The notes below the pieces were generated by a model. That model was given only the letters and a program-made list of their open reading frames with translations, was not told the origin of the DNA and made no database searches. Made by a program: the position numbers and the translations under genes. 64,000 bases of DNA from Puniceicoccaceae bacterium K14. GTDB taxonomy: Bacteria; Verrucomicrobiota; Verrucomicrobiia; Opitutales; Opitutaceae. Of this stretch, positions 16,175 to 28,169 are shown piece by piece. The stretch covers positions 1 to 64,000 of the forward strand of contig JAKYXN010000002.1 in NCBI GenBank assembly GCA_022538095.1. The letters run 5' to 3'. Position 1 is the first letter of the stretch, and each line of letters begins with the position of its first letter.

Positions 16175-18325
16175 TTATTCTTCATCTAGCTTTTGGAGAA
16201 GGTTTTTCCAGATAGCGCTATCATCAAAGGTAGAGATCTGCTCCTTTGTCGGTCGTACGTCGAGGGGCAAATTTGAAATCTCAACTAAGCGATTGATCGC
16301 AGCTGTTTCGTTGCCTTCACTGAGAAGCAATTTGGCAGAAGCAAGATAGGCTAGGATGTGGTGGGGCATCTCTTGGATTGCTTTCGCAAAGTACTTTAGA
16401 GCGGATTGATTTTCATTCATCGCCGCGAAAGCACTCCCAACCGAGTAAAGTGCTTCAGACTTTAATTTGCGCTTATCAATTTGGGATGACGGTTGAGATG
16501 AAATGATTTCGTTTTTGTAGGCGACATGCATGTGCTCGATGCCTTTCAGATATTCTCCGAGTTCCGAGTAGAGCTTGCCTATTTCCAATCGGTAGTAGGG
16601 GTTCTCGTCGTGGTATTGACGTCCCCTTTCGAGCAATTCGATGGCCTCGCTTGTTTTATTTTGCGATGCCAGTATGCGTGCCATGTAGAGTCGCGCTTCG
16701 TAGTTGTTATCTTCCCAATTTAGAACTTTCTTGAGTTCCCACATTGCGAGTAGGTCGGAATTATTGTGGTAGTAAACTCGGGCAAGGCCGAGGTGCGCTG
16801 GCACGAGTTCAGGACGGGTTGCCAGAGCATGATTGTATCGAGATTCTGCTTGTTGATAGTCACCGAGACGTTCGGCGATGTGTCCCAATTTGTAATGAGC
16901 GCTAGCCAGTTTATTGTCTTCTCTAATTGCTCGGAAAAACATGTCGCCTGCTTTCTCATAGGAGCCATGGAGTTCATAGAATGAACCAAGGTTGTAAAAA
17001 TAGCGAGCTAGGCCTCCAGCTGATTTGATATCGTAGGCGGCTTGAGCGTTTCGAATTATATCAACTTCTTCTTCATCTTTCAGGATCAATTGGATCATGG
17101 CCTCTGCCATCTCGTCAGTTGACTTCCATCCGCTCTGTATGTGCCTAGGCGGATTATTGGGGTTTCGCGGGTTGTCTTCTGAGTTATCGTAGCGGTAGTC
17201 TAGGTGGACCGTTGACCCGGCAGGGATTTTCATTGGTTCGACGAATCGATAGTCTGACTGCCAATTGAAATCCCAGTCTGAAATTTTTATGAGCCAATGT
17301 ATACTGCCATCTGGAAAGACGCTGTAGATACCTAGCTCTTTACCTATGTAGTGAGCATGTGGATAAACACCGGCTACTTCTACATCGATGGGGATCTCCA
17401 TTTCTTGTTCAACATGGTAGTCGCTTTCCCCTGCAGGAATATCCAGCTCGAATTGGCGCAATGAAATTACTTGAGAAGGGCGTGTGGGGGGCGTGTCTGA
17501 AAAATAGAGACCAATCGATGGATTTACCATCTCCCTTTTTCCAGAAGGTAGCATATGTAATTCGAGGACTAGGTCGGAGTCTGGCTCTATAGTCCAGGCA
17601 GTTTCAGGATACGCTTCATATGGACTTTGGCCAGGAGTCCAGCCAACGAATTGACCATCAGGAATTGAAGAGCTGCCAAAGCCCATTCCATCAAACCCTG
17701 GCTCTGGATCCAACGCATCGCGCTCTCGAGAGCCAGATGTTTTATCAACCATCAAGACCGCATGATGAATCACCAAGTGAGAACTTGGCTTAAGTTCCAT
17801 GGCACGAATGTGTTTTGTTTCTTCGAGGTTCAGGGGAATGACGAAATTGCGATAAATATCGGTGCCGTCCTCAGGGAGTCGATAAACTTCAGGAAAAGTA
17901 ATGACAAGGTCTGGTTCGCCGAGTGCCCAGTTGCTGGAGAACTCAGGTTCTGGTGGAGCTTTTTCTAAATCGCCAGGTTTAGCTCCGGAATCGTGCCAAG
18001 CTTGCAATAGGGCTATTTGTTTCTCCGTAAGCTTTCTTTCTCCAATTAGTTTGGGACCGTAGTTGTTATCTGGTTTCCAAGGTGGCATAAAGCCGGAGGA
18101 AACTACCTCGGAAATTTGACGCGAGCGTCGCTTGACTTCCTGGTAACCCAATAGGCTGAATGGGCCAACGCCTCCTGGTCTATGGCAACCGGCACAATTT
18201 TCATAAACTATCGGGGCTATATGTTCTGCAAAAGTGATTTCGCCATCGGATGAAGATGTTTCTTTGGCTAAAAGGCTTATTCCAAGCGTTGCCCAAAGAC
18301 CTGCGATCGAAAGAGAACGGGCCAT
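16175..18325 (-). CDS. Cytochrome c / copper type II monooxygenase-like protein with TPR tail
   Basis: A 716-residue secreted protein. After the signal peptide, residues about 28-95 form a cytochrome c-like segment with CAGCH and a FMPPW motif providing a likely Met ligand. Residues about 150-400 resemble copper type II ascorbate-dependent monooxygenases: SSHLVIHHAVL and VYPHAHYIGK offer the histidine clusters expected for the two copper sites, and ELHMLPSG adds another. From about 430 to the end are TPR repeats (ASAHYKLGHIAERLGDYQQA and so on). Members hydroxylate unknown substrates. It lies 19 bp after the acetylesterase gene on the same strand, so the two probably share a transcript. Confidence 0.85.
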   Translation of the reverse strand: MARSLSIAGLWATLGISLLAKETSSSDGEITFAEHIAPIVYENCAGCHRPGGVGPFSLLGYQEVKRRSRQISEVVSSGFMPPWKPDNNYGPKLIGERKLTEKQIALLQAWHDSGAKPGDLEKAPPEPEFSSNWALGEPDLVITFPEVYRLPEDGTDIYRNFVIPLNLEETKHIRAMELKPSSHLVIHHAVLMVDKTSGSRERDALDPEPGFDGMGFGSSSIPDGQFVGWTPGQSPYEAYPETAWTIEPDSDLVLELHMLPSGKREMVNPSIGLYFSDTPPTRPSQVISLRQFELDIPAGESDYHVEQEMEIPIDVEVAGVYPHAHYIGKELGIYSVFPDGSIHWLIKISDWDFNWQSDYRFVEPMKIPAGSTVHLDYRYDNSEDNPRNPNNPPRHIQSGWKSTDEMAEAMIQLILKDEEEVDIIRNAQAAYDIKSAGGLARYFYNLGSFYELHGSYEKAGDMFFRAIREDNKLASAHYKLGHIAERLGDYQQAESRYNHALATRPELVPAHLGLARVYYHNNSDLLAMWELKKVLNWEDNNYEARLYMARILASQNKTSEAIELLERGRQYHDENPYYRLEIGKLYSELGEYLKGIEHMHVAYKNEIISSQPSSQIDKRKLKSEALYSVGSAFAAMNENQSALKYFAKAIQEMPHHILAYLASAKLLLSEGNETAAINRLVEISNLPLDVRPTKEQISTFDDSAIWKNLLQKLDEE

Positions 18326-18344
18326 TTATGGGTATTGGGTTGCC

Positions 18345-19886
18345 TTACTTGTGTGCATTGTGAGTGATGCCGGGCCAATTGTCTGAGCGGAAAGGAGTAA
18401 GTGGAAGCCCTTCGCGATTGATCACGTTGCAGACGGGATTATCAGCCCAGGCGTAGCGAACGGCTGCGGGCGTTTCTACGGAATCGCTCCAAATTTCGAT
18501 TGTATCTTTATCGACAATTTTAGCTTCTGCCCAAACAAATTGCTTGTCTTCCCCGGCAATGGCGAAACCGATTACTTCCTTTGTGTCGAACGCGTATAGT
18601 CCCTTGCCTACGTGATCAAAGTCGATAGTGGCTTTGCCGTTAGCAAAGGAAACATTTTTGTAAACAGGAGAGTGATACGATACTTGATTGTAACCATAGT
18701 CGTTGGCAAGAGCCCAGCGAACGAGGCGATTAGCTACCGTGTTTTTGTCAGTTGGGTGGATGTCGCGACCTTCGCCAACATCGATGATAACCGCCTGGCC
18801 TAGGTTAGGAAGGAGGTTCATTGCCATGGTTTGGGCTTCGCGCAGTTCTGCCCAATCGCTATCACCCGGTTCTGCTTGTTCTTCTCTGTAGTCTGCTAAC
18901 TGAACGTAGTAGAAAGGAAAGTCTCCTTGTTGCCACTCATCGCGCCAGTTTTCGATCATAAGAGGAAACAGTTTGCGATATTGGTAGGCTCGTTTTGCGT
19001 TGGATTCTCCTTGATACCAGATGACGCCTTTTATTCCAAATCCAATAATTGGGTGTAATACTCCATTGTAAATGTTTGCTGGGCGATGACGATCTTTCAG
19101 AATATTACCAGGTTTTCTCGGACGCCTTTCAGATTGATCGGATTCTTCCCATTCTTTTAATGTAAGCTCGTATTCTTTTAATACTTCTTCGTAGTCATAG
19201 GTCGCTTCTGTTTCTTCCCATTGCTGCATTAGCGGGGTATAGAATGCATCTGATTCTAGAATATCACGTCGTACCCAAGCTTCGGCAGCGGATCCTCCCC
19301 AGGCATTGTTGATGAGTCCGATAGGTACATCGAGTATTTGATGCAGTCGGGTGCCGAAATGATAGCCCACTGCTGAGAAGGATTCAGCCGTTTCAGGTGT
19401 GCAGACTGACCATTCTCCTTCGAAATCGTCTTGGGGCTCTTGAGTGCCTTTGCGAGGAACGGATATGAGTCGGATTCTTGGATGGTTTGCGGATGCTATT
19501 TCGAGTTCTGAGTTTGATGAGCGGGTGAGGCTCCATTCCATGTTTGATTGTCCGGAACATATCCAAACTTCGCCTACCAATACGTCGGTGAAGACCAAAG
19601 TGTTTTTACCTTTGATTTTGAGCTCGTAGCTTAGCTTTGTGTCGAGTGGATCTAAAACAATCTTCCACGCTCCTTCCGAGTCTGCGACTGTTTTGTGTTT
19701 TTGCTTTCCTATCGAAAGGGTAATTTTTTCGCCAGGATCGGCACTGCCCCAAACAGGATTTTTTTGCTTTTGCTGAAAGACCATGTGGTCTCCGAATATG
19801 GAGGGTACCTTAACGTCGGCTGTGAGGGAAAGGCTCGTGACGAGGGTAGCGGCGATTGTTAAGAGTAAACGATTTCGTGTTTTCAT
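18345..19886 (-). CDS. Sialate O-acetylesterase-like SGNH esterase
   Basis: A 513-residue secreted carbohydrate esterase. The signal peptide (ends LSLTA) is followed by a jelly-roll start (VPSIFGDHMVFQQ). The SGNH nucleophile sits in SGQSNMEW (Ser114), oxyanion-hole residues in INNAWGGSAAEAW and VIWYQGESNA, and the Asp/His pair in DIHPTDK. Enzymes of this family remove O-acetyl groups from sialic acids or from acetylated plant and algal glycans. With sulfatases, GH2 and GH30 around it, a role in deacetylating an algal polysaccharide is more likely than sialic acid. It precedes the cytochrome/monooxygenase gene by 19 bp and is separated from the GH2 gene by a terminator. Confidence 0.92.
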   Translation of the reverse strand: MKTRNRLLLTIAATLVTSLSLTADVKVPSIFGDHMVFQQKQKNPVWGSADPGEKITLSIGKQKHKTVADSEGAWKIVLDPLDTKLSYELKIKGKNTLVFTDVLVGEVWICSGQSNMEWSLTRSSNSELEIASANHPRIRLISVPRKGTQEPQDDFEGEWSVCTPETAESFSAVGYHFGTRLHQILDVPIGLINNAWGGSAAEAWVRRDILESDAFYTPLMQQWEETEATYDYEEVLKEYELTLKEWEESDQSERRPRKPGNILKDRHRPANIYNGVLHPIIGFGIKGVIWYQGESNAKRAYQYRKLFPLMIENWRDEWQQGDFPFYYVQLADYREEQAEPGDSDWAELREAQTMAMNLLPNLGQAVIIDVGEGRDIHPTDKNTVANRLVRWALANDYGYNQVSYHSPVYKNVSFANGKATIDFDHVGKGLYAFDTKEVIGFAIAGEDKQFVWAEAKIVDKDTIEIWSDSVETPAAVRYAWADNPVCNVINREGLPLTPFRSDNWPGITHNAHK

Positions 19887-20000
19887 TATGATAGCTGAGG
19901 AGTGGGGTGAATTTCTTTAGATATGAAAAAGTAGGTTTGGTTATAGGGGAACTGGTTGGGACAATGCGAATTCAAATATCCGGATAGGGCGAATATTAAT

Positions 20001-20031
20001 AAAAAAACCGTAGCGGGTAAGGCTACGGTTT
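20001..20031 (-). terminator. Rho-independent terminator of the GH2 gene
   Basis: AAACCGTAGC (20005-20014) and GCTACGGTTT (20022-20031) form a perfect 10-bp stem with a 7-base loop. Read on the minus strand the stem ends in a run of seven T residues. It lies about 30 bp after the beta-galactosidase stop, so that gene is transcribed separately from the acetylesterase. Confidence 0.9.
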
Positions 20032-20059
20032 GATTTTAAAAGAATTATTCAGCGTGCTA

Positions 20060-23514
<3,455 letters not shown>

Positions 23515-23567
23515 CCTAATAAATAGCTTTTAAAGCTAAAAATTAGGAAATAACCTAAAAATTTAGG
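23515..23567. promoter_or_regulatory. Two adjacent dyads upstream of the GH2 gene
   Basis: A 33-bp inverted repeat (23515-23547) pairs CCTAAT with ATTAGG on the outside and AGCTTT with AAAGCT around a central T. Seven bp later CCTAAAAATTTAGG (23554-23567) forms a second dyad. The latter is nearly identical to the palindrome 190 bp before the TonB-dependent receptor. The sites lie about 320-370 bp upstream of the GH2 start and just past the end of the LacI-type gene. They are probably an operator pair or array. Confidence 0.5.
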
Positions 23568-23685
23568 ATTTGGGAATGTGAACGATGTAAGGAAAGACGC
23601 GGAAAACTCTAAGCTTGAACGAGTTGGAGCGATCGACCGTCGTTAAAGAGATTGCCTGGAATTTATTGAACGGGAGATGAGTGTC

Positions 23686-24702
23686 CTATTTCTTCGTACG
23701 ATCAATAACTGTGCGTCGTTCGATAATGCTGGTTTCGATGGAAACCTCGGATGACTCTATTTCTTGTTTGTCGATGAGTCGCATCATGTGGTCCGCACAT
23801 CGTTTTGCGAGTTCTGCGTAGGGTACGTCAATTGTCGTGAGAGGAGGGTCGGCAACATCCGACCAATTTGGAATTTCACCTGCTATGACGGAAATATCCT
23901 CAGGGATTCGAACCTTCATGATCTTCTGAAGTGTATTCAGGGCTAAAATACCGAGACGTTCCTGGCCTGGGAAGTAGATCGAATCAACTTGTCGATCTAC
24001 GAGTCTAGCGAGCGCCGGGACGAGATTTTCTGGGGTCTCTACTATTTCCAAAAGTGCAGAGTCGAATTCTAATCCTGCTGCTTCAAGGCTCTCTGAGAAT
24101 CCTTGCACGCGGCTTTTGGTATTGTCTTGCGATTTGGGGTGTACGGTAACGATTCCGGTACGCTTGTGCCCCCGCTCTATCAAAAAATTTGCTGCAGTGC
24201 GTCCCTCAGCGACGTGGTCCCATCCAACAACGTCGAACCGACTCGACAAACTGAATCGATTGATGGCGACCATTGGAGTGTCATTTATCGCGCTGAGTCG
24301 TTCTATAACGTTTTGGTCCCAACTGAAAACGAATACGCCGTCAAAAATTTGCCGACTCAGTTCATCGATTTGATCATCGCTAAAGACTGTGAGTCCAATT
24401 TTTCGAGCGGAAAGTTCACGTAGCAATTCAAAGGTAACGCTCATTACGTACCCGCCTTTCCAGTAATCGGTCCCGTCGGTCATCGCGAGCGCCAATTGAA
24501 TTTGGCGCTTGGGTGGTCTTGGCTTAACGCCTAAACGGCGGCTTGTCTCAAGGATCCGTTCACGCATTTCCGAATTGACGCCAGAGGAATTGTTTAAGGT
24601 TCGGCTAACTGCGTAGACTGAAATGTCGAGCTCATCTGCGACGTCTTGAATAGTTGGTTTGCTAGACTTTGATCGCTTTTTTTTAGGAGATGGGTTTGGC
24701 AT
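23686..24702 (-). CDS. LacI family transcriptional regulator
   Basis: A 338-residue regulator. A basic N-terminal extension precedes the LacI helix-turn-helix and hinge helix (TIQDVADELDISVYAVSRTL, then NNSSGV, residues about 16-40). The periplasmic-binding-protein-like sensor domain follows, with VAINRFS, HVAEGRTAANFLIERGHKR and PPLTTIDVPYAELAKR at the positions usual for ligand and dimer contacts. It is transcribed away from the sulfatase at 25000 and toward the GH2 gene. It is therefore a candidate regulator for either side; the dyads at 24800-24832 sit in the divergent promoter region. The inducer is unknown, probably a galactose-type sugar given the neighbours. Confidence 0.93.
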   Translation of the reverse strand: MPNPSPKKKRSKSSKPTIQDVADELDISVYAVSRTLNNSSGVNSEMRERILETSRRLGVKPRPPKRQIQLALAMTDGTDYWKGGYVMSVTFELLRELSARKIGLTVFSDDQIDELSRQIFDGVFVFSWDQNVIERLSAINDTPMVAINRFSLSSRFDVVGWDHVAEGRTAANFLIERGHKRTGIVTVHPKSQDNTKSRVQGFSESLEAAGLEFDSALLEIVETPENLVPALARLVDRQVDSIYFPGQERLGILALNTLQKIMKVRIPEDISVIAGEIPNWSDVADPPLTTIDVPYAELAKRCADHMMRLIDKQEIESSEVSIETSIIERRTVIDRTKK

Positions 24703-24799
24703 ATTTTCTACTGTTACGTTTGGTATGAGCGATTGTCTGAATTAGATTAATAAATCAATTAAGCAGTCAATAGAAAGGGCATCTGTCAAAAAGTTTTGC

Positions 24800-24832
24800 T
24801 TGCAGTTGCAAATATTGCGCATGATTGTGCAA
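24800..24832. promoter_or_regulatory. Tandem dyads between LacI gene and sulfatase
   Basis: TTGCAGTTGCAA (24800-24811) is a dyad with arms TTGCA/TGCAA, and TTGCGCA-N4-TGTGCAA (24815-24832) is a second with one mismatch. They lie in the 297-bp divergent region, 3 bp apart. The TTGC...GCAA form is usual for LacI-family operators, so autoregulation and control of the sulfatase/MFS genes is plausible. This is inference from sequence. Confidence 0.5.
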
Positions 24833-24999
24833 ATTTTAGTTGTCCCGATGTGGAATTCATTTTCACGTGTCCATCTCTGGCTTCGAGGTTGGCTGCTTTT
24901 GAGTTTAGAAACAGTTGATCATTCGTTTCCGAGTAGAGTGGCGGTTTCGTGTTACCCTGGTTTTCGATATCCTATTTTACCTTATAACTATTTACTGAA

Positions 25000-26463
25000 A
25001 TGAAGATGACTCGTTTGTATTTTCGTACCGTCGTTGTGGTCATGAGTTTAGTCTCGTGCGTGGTCATGAGGGGTGAAAAGGCCGCTCAGCCAAACATTAT
25101 ATACATTCTCGCGGATGATCTCGGCTATGGAGATTTGAGCATCAATGGTCAGATACATTTTGATACGCCGAACATAGATCGAATGGCAGCTGAAGGGATG
25201 TTATTTACGCAGCATTATTCCGGTAGTACGGTGTGTGCCCCGTCCCGCTCGAGCCTGATGACCGGACAGCATACTGGGCATACTCCAGTGCGCGGTAATT
25301 TAGAAATAATGCCCGAGGGTCAGCACCCTCTGCCTGCTGATACTGTGACCTTGCCGCGTGTTCTCCGTGAGGCGGGCTACGTAACCGGGGCGTTTGGTAA
25401 ATGGGGATTGGGCTATCCTGGTTCGGAAGGTGACCCTATGGAGCATTTCGACCGTTTTTATGGGTTTAATTGCCAGCGCTTGGGTCACCATTATTATCCG
25501 TTTCATCTGTGGGACGACGACGAAAAGGTGGTGCTTGAGGAAAACGCTGGAACGGCGAAAGGAATATATGCCCCAAGCTTGATTCATGACGAGACTCTTC
25601 AGTTCATAAAGGATAACAAAGACAGCCCGTTTTTTTGCTATGTCGCCTCAATCATTCCACATGCTGAGTTGATTGCTCCCGAGGAGTATATGGAAAAATT
25701 TAGGGGAAAGATCGAAACTGGAGCCGCTTTCACAGGTGTTGATGAAGGTGAGGAACTGAGACTTGGAAAGTATCAATCTCAAGAGGAGCCTCATGTGGCG
25801 TTTGCTGCAATGGTGGCTTTGTTGGATGATCAAGTGGGTGAAATCTTAGCGACCCTTGACGAGCTCGGCATAGCTGAAAACACGCTTGTTGTTTTTACAT
25901 CCGACAACGGACCTCACGAAGAAGGGGGAGCAGATCCAAGTTTTTTCAACAGCAATGCAGCGTTTCGCGGTCTCAAGCGTGATTTGTACGAAGGCGGAAT
26001 TCGCGTTCCGATGGTTGCTCGTTGGGAGGGAACAATTGATGCTAGCTCGAATTCGGATCACGTATCCGCATTTTGGGATATGATGCCGACTTTTGCGGAG
26101 ATGGCCGGCGTGGCTAGCCCAGAGGCTATAAACGGAATTTCTATGTTGCCGACCTTATTGGGCCGCTCGGCTGAGCAAGAGGAGCATAACTATTTGTATT
26201 GGGAATTTCATGAGCTTGGTGGGCGGAAAGCGCTCAGGAAGGGAAAGTGGAAGTTAGTTAAATATAATGTTTTGAGTAATCCAGATGCACCGGCCCAATT
26301 GCATAATTTGGACAAAGATCCTGGGGAAAGTCATGATTTAGCATCGGCTCGGCCGAAAGTTTATAAGCGATTAATGGAGCTGATGGAAAGCGCTCGCGTA
26401 CCCTCCGATGTATTTACTTTCTCGAGCGTTCAGTTCGAAGGAGGGCCAGGAGACCAAAAATAA
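25000..26463 (+). CDS. Arylsulfatase (S1-type), probable lipoprotein
   Basis: A 487-residue sulfatase. The leader ends in LVSC, a plausible lipobox (Cys20). IIYILADDLGYGD supplies Ca-binding aspartates and CAPSRSSLMTG is the formylglycine signature with Cys79. VFTSDNGPHEEGG near residue 300 and the C-terminal LYWEFHELGG/ALRKGKWKLV block are typical of arylsulfatase A-like enzymes. It should remove sulfate from glycans at the cell envelope. It is the first gene rightward from the LacI-type operator region and is followed after 118 bp by an MFS transporter, possibly exporting or importing the freed product. Confidence 0.93.
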   Translation: MKMTRLYFRTVVVVMSLVSCVVMRGEKAAQPNIIYILADDLGYGDLSINGQIHFDTPNIDRMAAEGMLFTQHYSGSTVCAPSRSSLMTGQHTGHTPVRGNLEIMPEGQHPLPADTVTLPRVLREAGYVTGAFGKWGLGYPGSEGDPMEHFDRFYGFNCQRLGHHYYPFHLWDDDEKVVLEENAGTAKGIYAPSLIHDETLQFIKDNKDSPFFCYVASIIPHAELIAPEEYMEKFRGKIETGAAFTGVDEGEELRLGKYQSQEEPHVAFAAMVALLDDQVGEILATLDELGIAENTLVVFTSDNGPHEEGGADPSFFNSNAAFRGLKRDLYEGGIRVPMVARWEGTIDASSNSDHVSAFWDMMPTFAEMAGVASPEAINGISMLPTLLGRSAEQEEHNYLYWEFHELGGRKALRKGKWKLVKYNVLSNPDAPAQLHNLDKDPGESHDLASARPKVYKRLMELMESARVPSDVFTFSSVQFEGGPGDQK

Positions 26464-26581
26464 CTGAGTTATTGGGTCTTTTGAAAGAGGGCGGGGTACG
26501 TTGTTGCGTGCCCTGCGTTCAGTTTAGAGTCGCAGATTATCTGTGAATTGCCATTTAGCTGAAAGTTAGAGAGCGTTGGTC

Positions 26582-27778
26582 ATGCGAATTCTCTCGTGGC
26601 AGTTTTTTTTGATTTATGGGTCTGCGGCGACACTTGGTCCTTATATGGCTCTATTCCTTAGAGATCGCGGATTCGGAGAGATTCAAATAGGTCATATCAT
26701 CGGTTTTTCGGGCTGGGCGATTATGCTTAGTCCGGTGGTGATAACCGGATTAGCAGATTTGAAGGCATCCCCAAAATGGCTATTGGGTGGGCTGAGCCTG
26801 CTTGCTGCTCTGTCAGTAGGTGGGATTCTGGTGTCGGTCGGGTATTGGCCCATCTTGGCCTTCTTTTTTCTTTTTACCTTATCATACGCAGCGATGAGCC
26901 CTCTATTGGACGGTCTGTTTTTCGGCGTGAAGAAGTCTCGTTCTTTGGGAGGTGGGCGTGAGCTGCACTATACCGACTTTAGAGTATGGGGAACGTATGG
27001 ATACGTCGTATTGTTGCTACTTATGTTTTTTCCGATTCGGCAAACTGGAGCAGTGTCAGCGGCACTCTTGGCAGGCCTGATTTGTTATATCTTAATTGCA
27101 CTGGGAGCGATGTTTATTCCAGAAGGGCAGCGTGATGAGGTTACAAAGAAAGTTAGCGTATTGCCGTCGAAGTCGGCACTGGTAGCGTTGCTCAGACGTA
27201 GGTCTGTCCTGTTTACTGTAGCGATGTTTCTCTTGATCTGTGTGTCGGCGGGCTTTCATGCAATCTATCCTGTATACGTGGTGGAAGAGTTGGGCCTGCC
27301 TAGCCATTGGATGAGCATTGTTCTGATGCTGGGCTCTATTGTAGAAATATTTTGGATACTTGGTGTTAAATCATTTGAGATGCGTTGGGGACAACGTGCT
27401 GTTATGCTTGGAGCGGTGTTCCTGACGGTGGTTCGTTTTGCTTTGTTGTATGCATTTCCATCGCTTGCCGTCGCGGTCTCTACCGAGCTCCTGCATGGGG
27501 CGATGATTTGCGCTATGTTTGTTATTCCTCCCTCGGTGTTAGATGACTTTGCTAACGATGGGAATCGAAACTCTATCCAGGGCGTTTTTACGATGCTTGT
27601 TATTGGGGGAGGCAGATTAGTGGGAGCGGTGTTAACTGGGTATGTTGCCGAGTGGGATCATCGTGCCGTTTATTTGCTGTATGCATTGATAACTACCCTC
27701 GCTCTTGCCATCCTTTGGGTGGGGTTTCGCCCGGGAGTTAAGGAGAAGTTTGATGCTTTAGACGCTCGGGGTGACTGA
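26582..27778 (+). CDS. MFS transporter (LacY/nucleoside-symporter-like)
   Basis: A 398-residue membrane protein with 12 hydrophobic segments. It resembles the MFS_1_like/oligosaccharide-nucleoside proton symporter group: GPYMALFLRDRGFGEIQIG at the end of helix 1, a charged TDFRVWGTYGY motif before helix 5, and GGGRLVGAVLTGYVAEW near the C-terminus. I use the ATG at 26582; a TTG at 26576 is also in frame. Between a sulfatase and a TonB-dependent receptor it probably carries a sugar or small oligosaccharide across the inner membrane. Substrate specificity is inferred from context only. Confidence 0.87.
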   Translation: MRILSWQFFLIYGSAATLGPYMALFLRDRGFGEIQIGHIIGFSGWAIMLSPVVITGLADLKASPKWLLGGLSLLAALSVGGILVSVGYWPILAFFFLFTLSYAAMSPLLDGLFFGVKKSRSLGGGRELHYTDFRVWGTYGYVVLLLLMFFPIRQTGAVSAALLAGLICYILIALGAMFIPEGQRDEVTKKVSVLPSKSALVALLRRRSVLFTVAMFLLICVSAGFHAIYPVYVVEELGLPSHWMSIVLMLGSIVEIFWILGVKSFEMRWGQRAVMLGAVFLTVVRFALLYAFPSLAVAVSTELLHGAMICAMFVIPPSVLDDFANDGNRNSIQGVFTMLVIGGGRLVGAVLTGYVAEWDHRAVYLLYALITTLALAILWVGFRPGVKEKFDALDARGD

Positions 27779-28169
27779 GTCCATTAGGGAGATTCAGTTT
27801 AACTGGGATCCGACGTATGTGTTCCATCTTGTGGGTGGTTTGTGCGCATCCGTAGGGAAATCAAAGCCTACTTCATCGAAGGGGAATGGTTGTGGAATGG
27901 GGTCAAAAAACGATAAGGAAAACTAAGTTTTACATAAGCAAAGGCGAAAATTAGCTTGCTATCCTAAAATTTAGGATAATACATATTTTGGCCTCGTTCT
28001 GTTATGAGCGAGTTTTGGATATCTACTTCGAACCCCGCCTGAATAAATCCCCCCTTTTTTTCTTATTCAGCCATAGTCGTGCCGGTTTTCGGCCAATTAA
28101 TCTCTGTGCCCTGTTTTGTATCAGCAGGACTGAATTTCCCCTAAATAACACTAAACTACAAAATAACCT
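27779..28169 (+). promoter_or_regulatory. Receptor upstream region with a 17-bp palindrome
   Basis: A 391-bp gene-free stretch before the TonB-dependent receptor. At 27961-27977 ATCCTAAAATTTAGGAT is perfectly symmetric around its central base, about 190 bp before the ATG. Its core recurs upstream of the GH2 gene at 23554-23567. No open frame in this stretch looks like a gene. The palindrome is the probable control site of the receptor. Confidence 0.6.
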
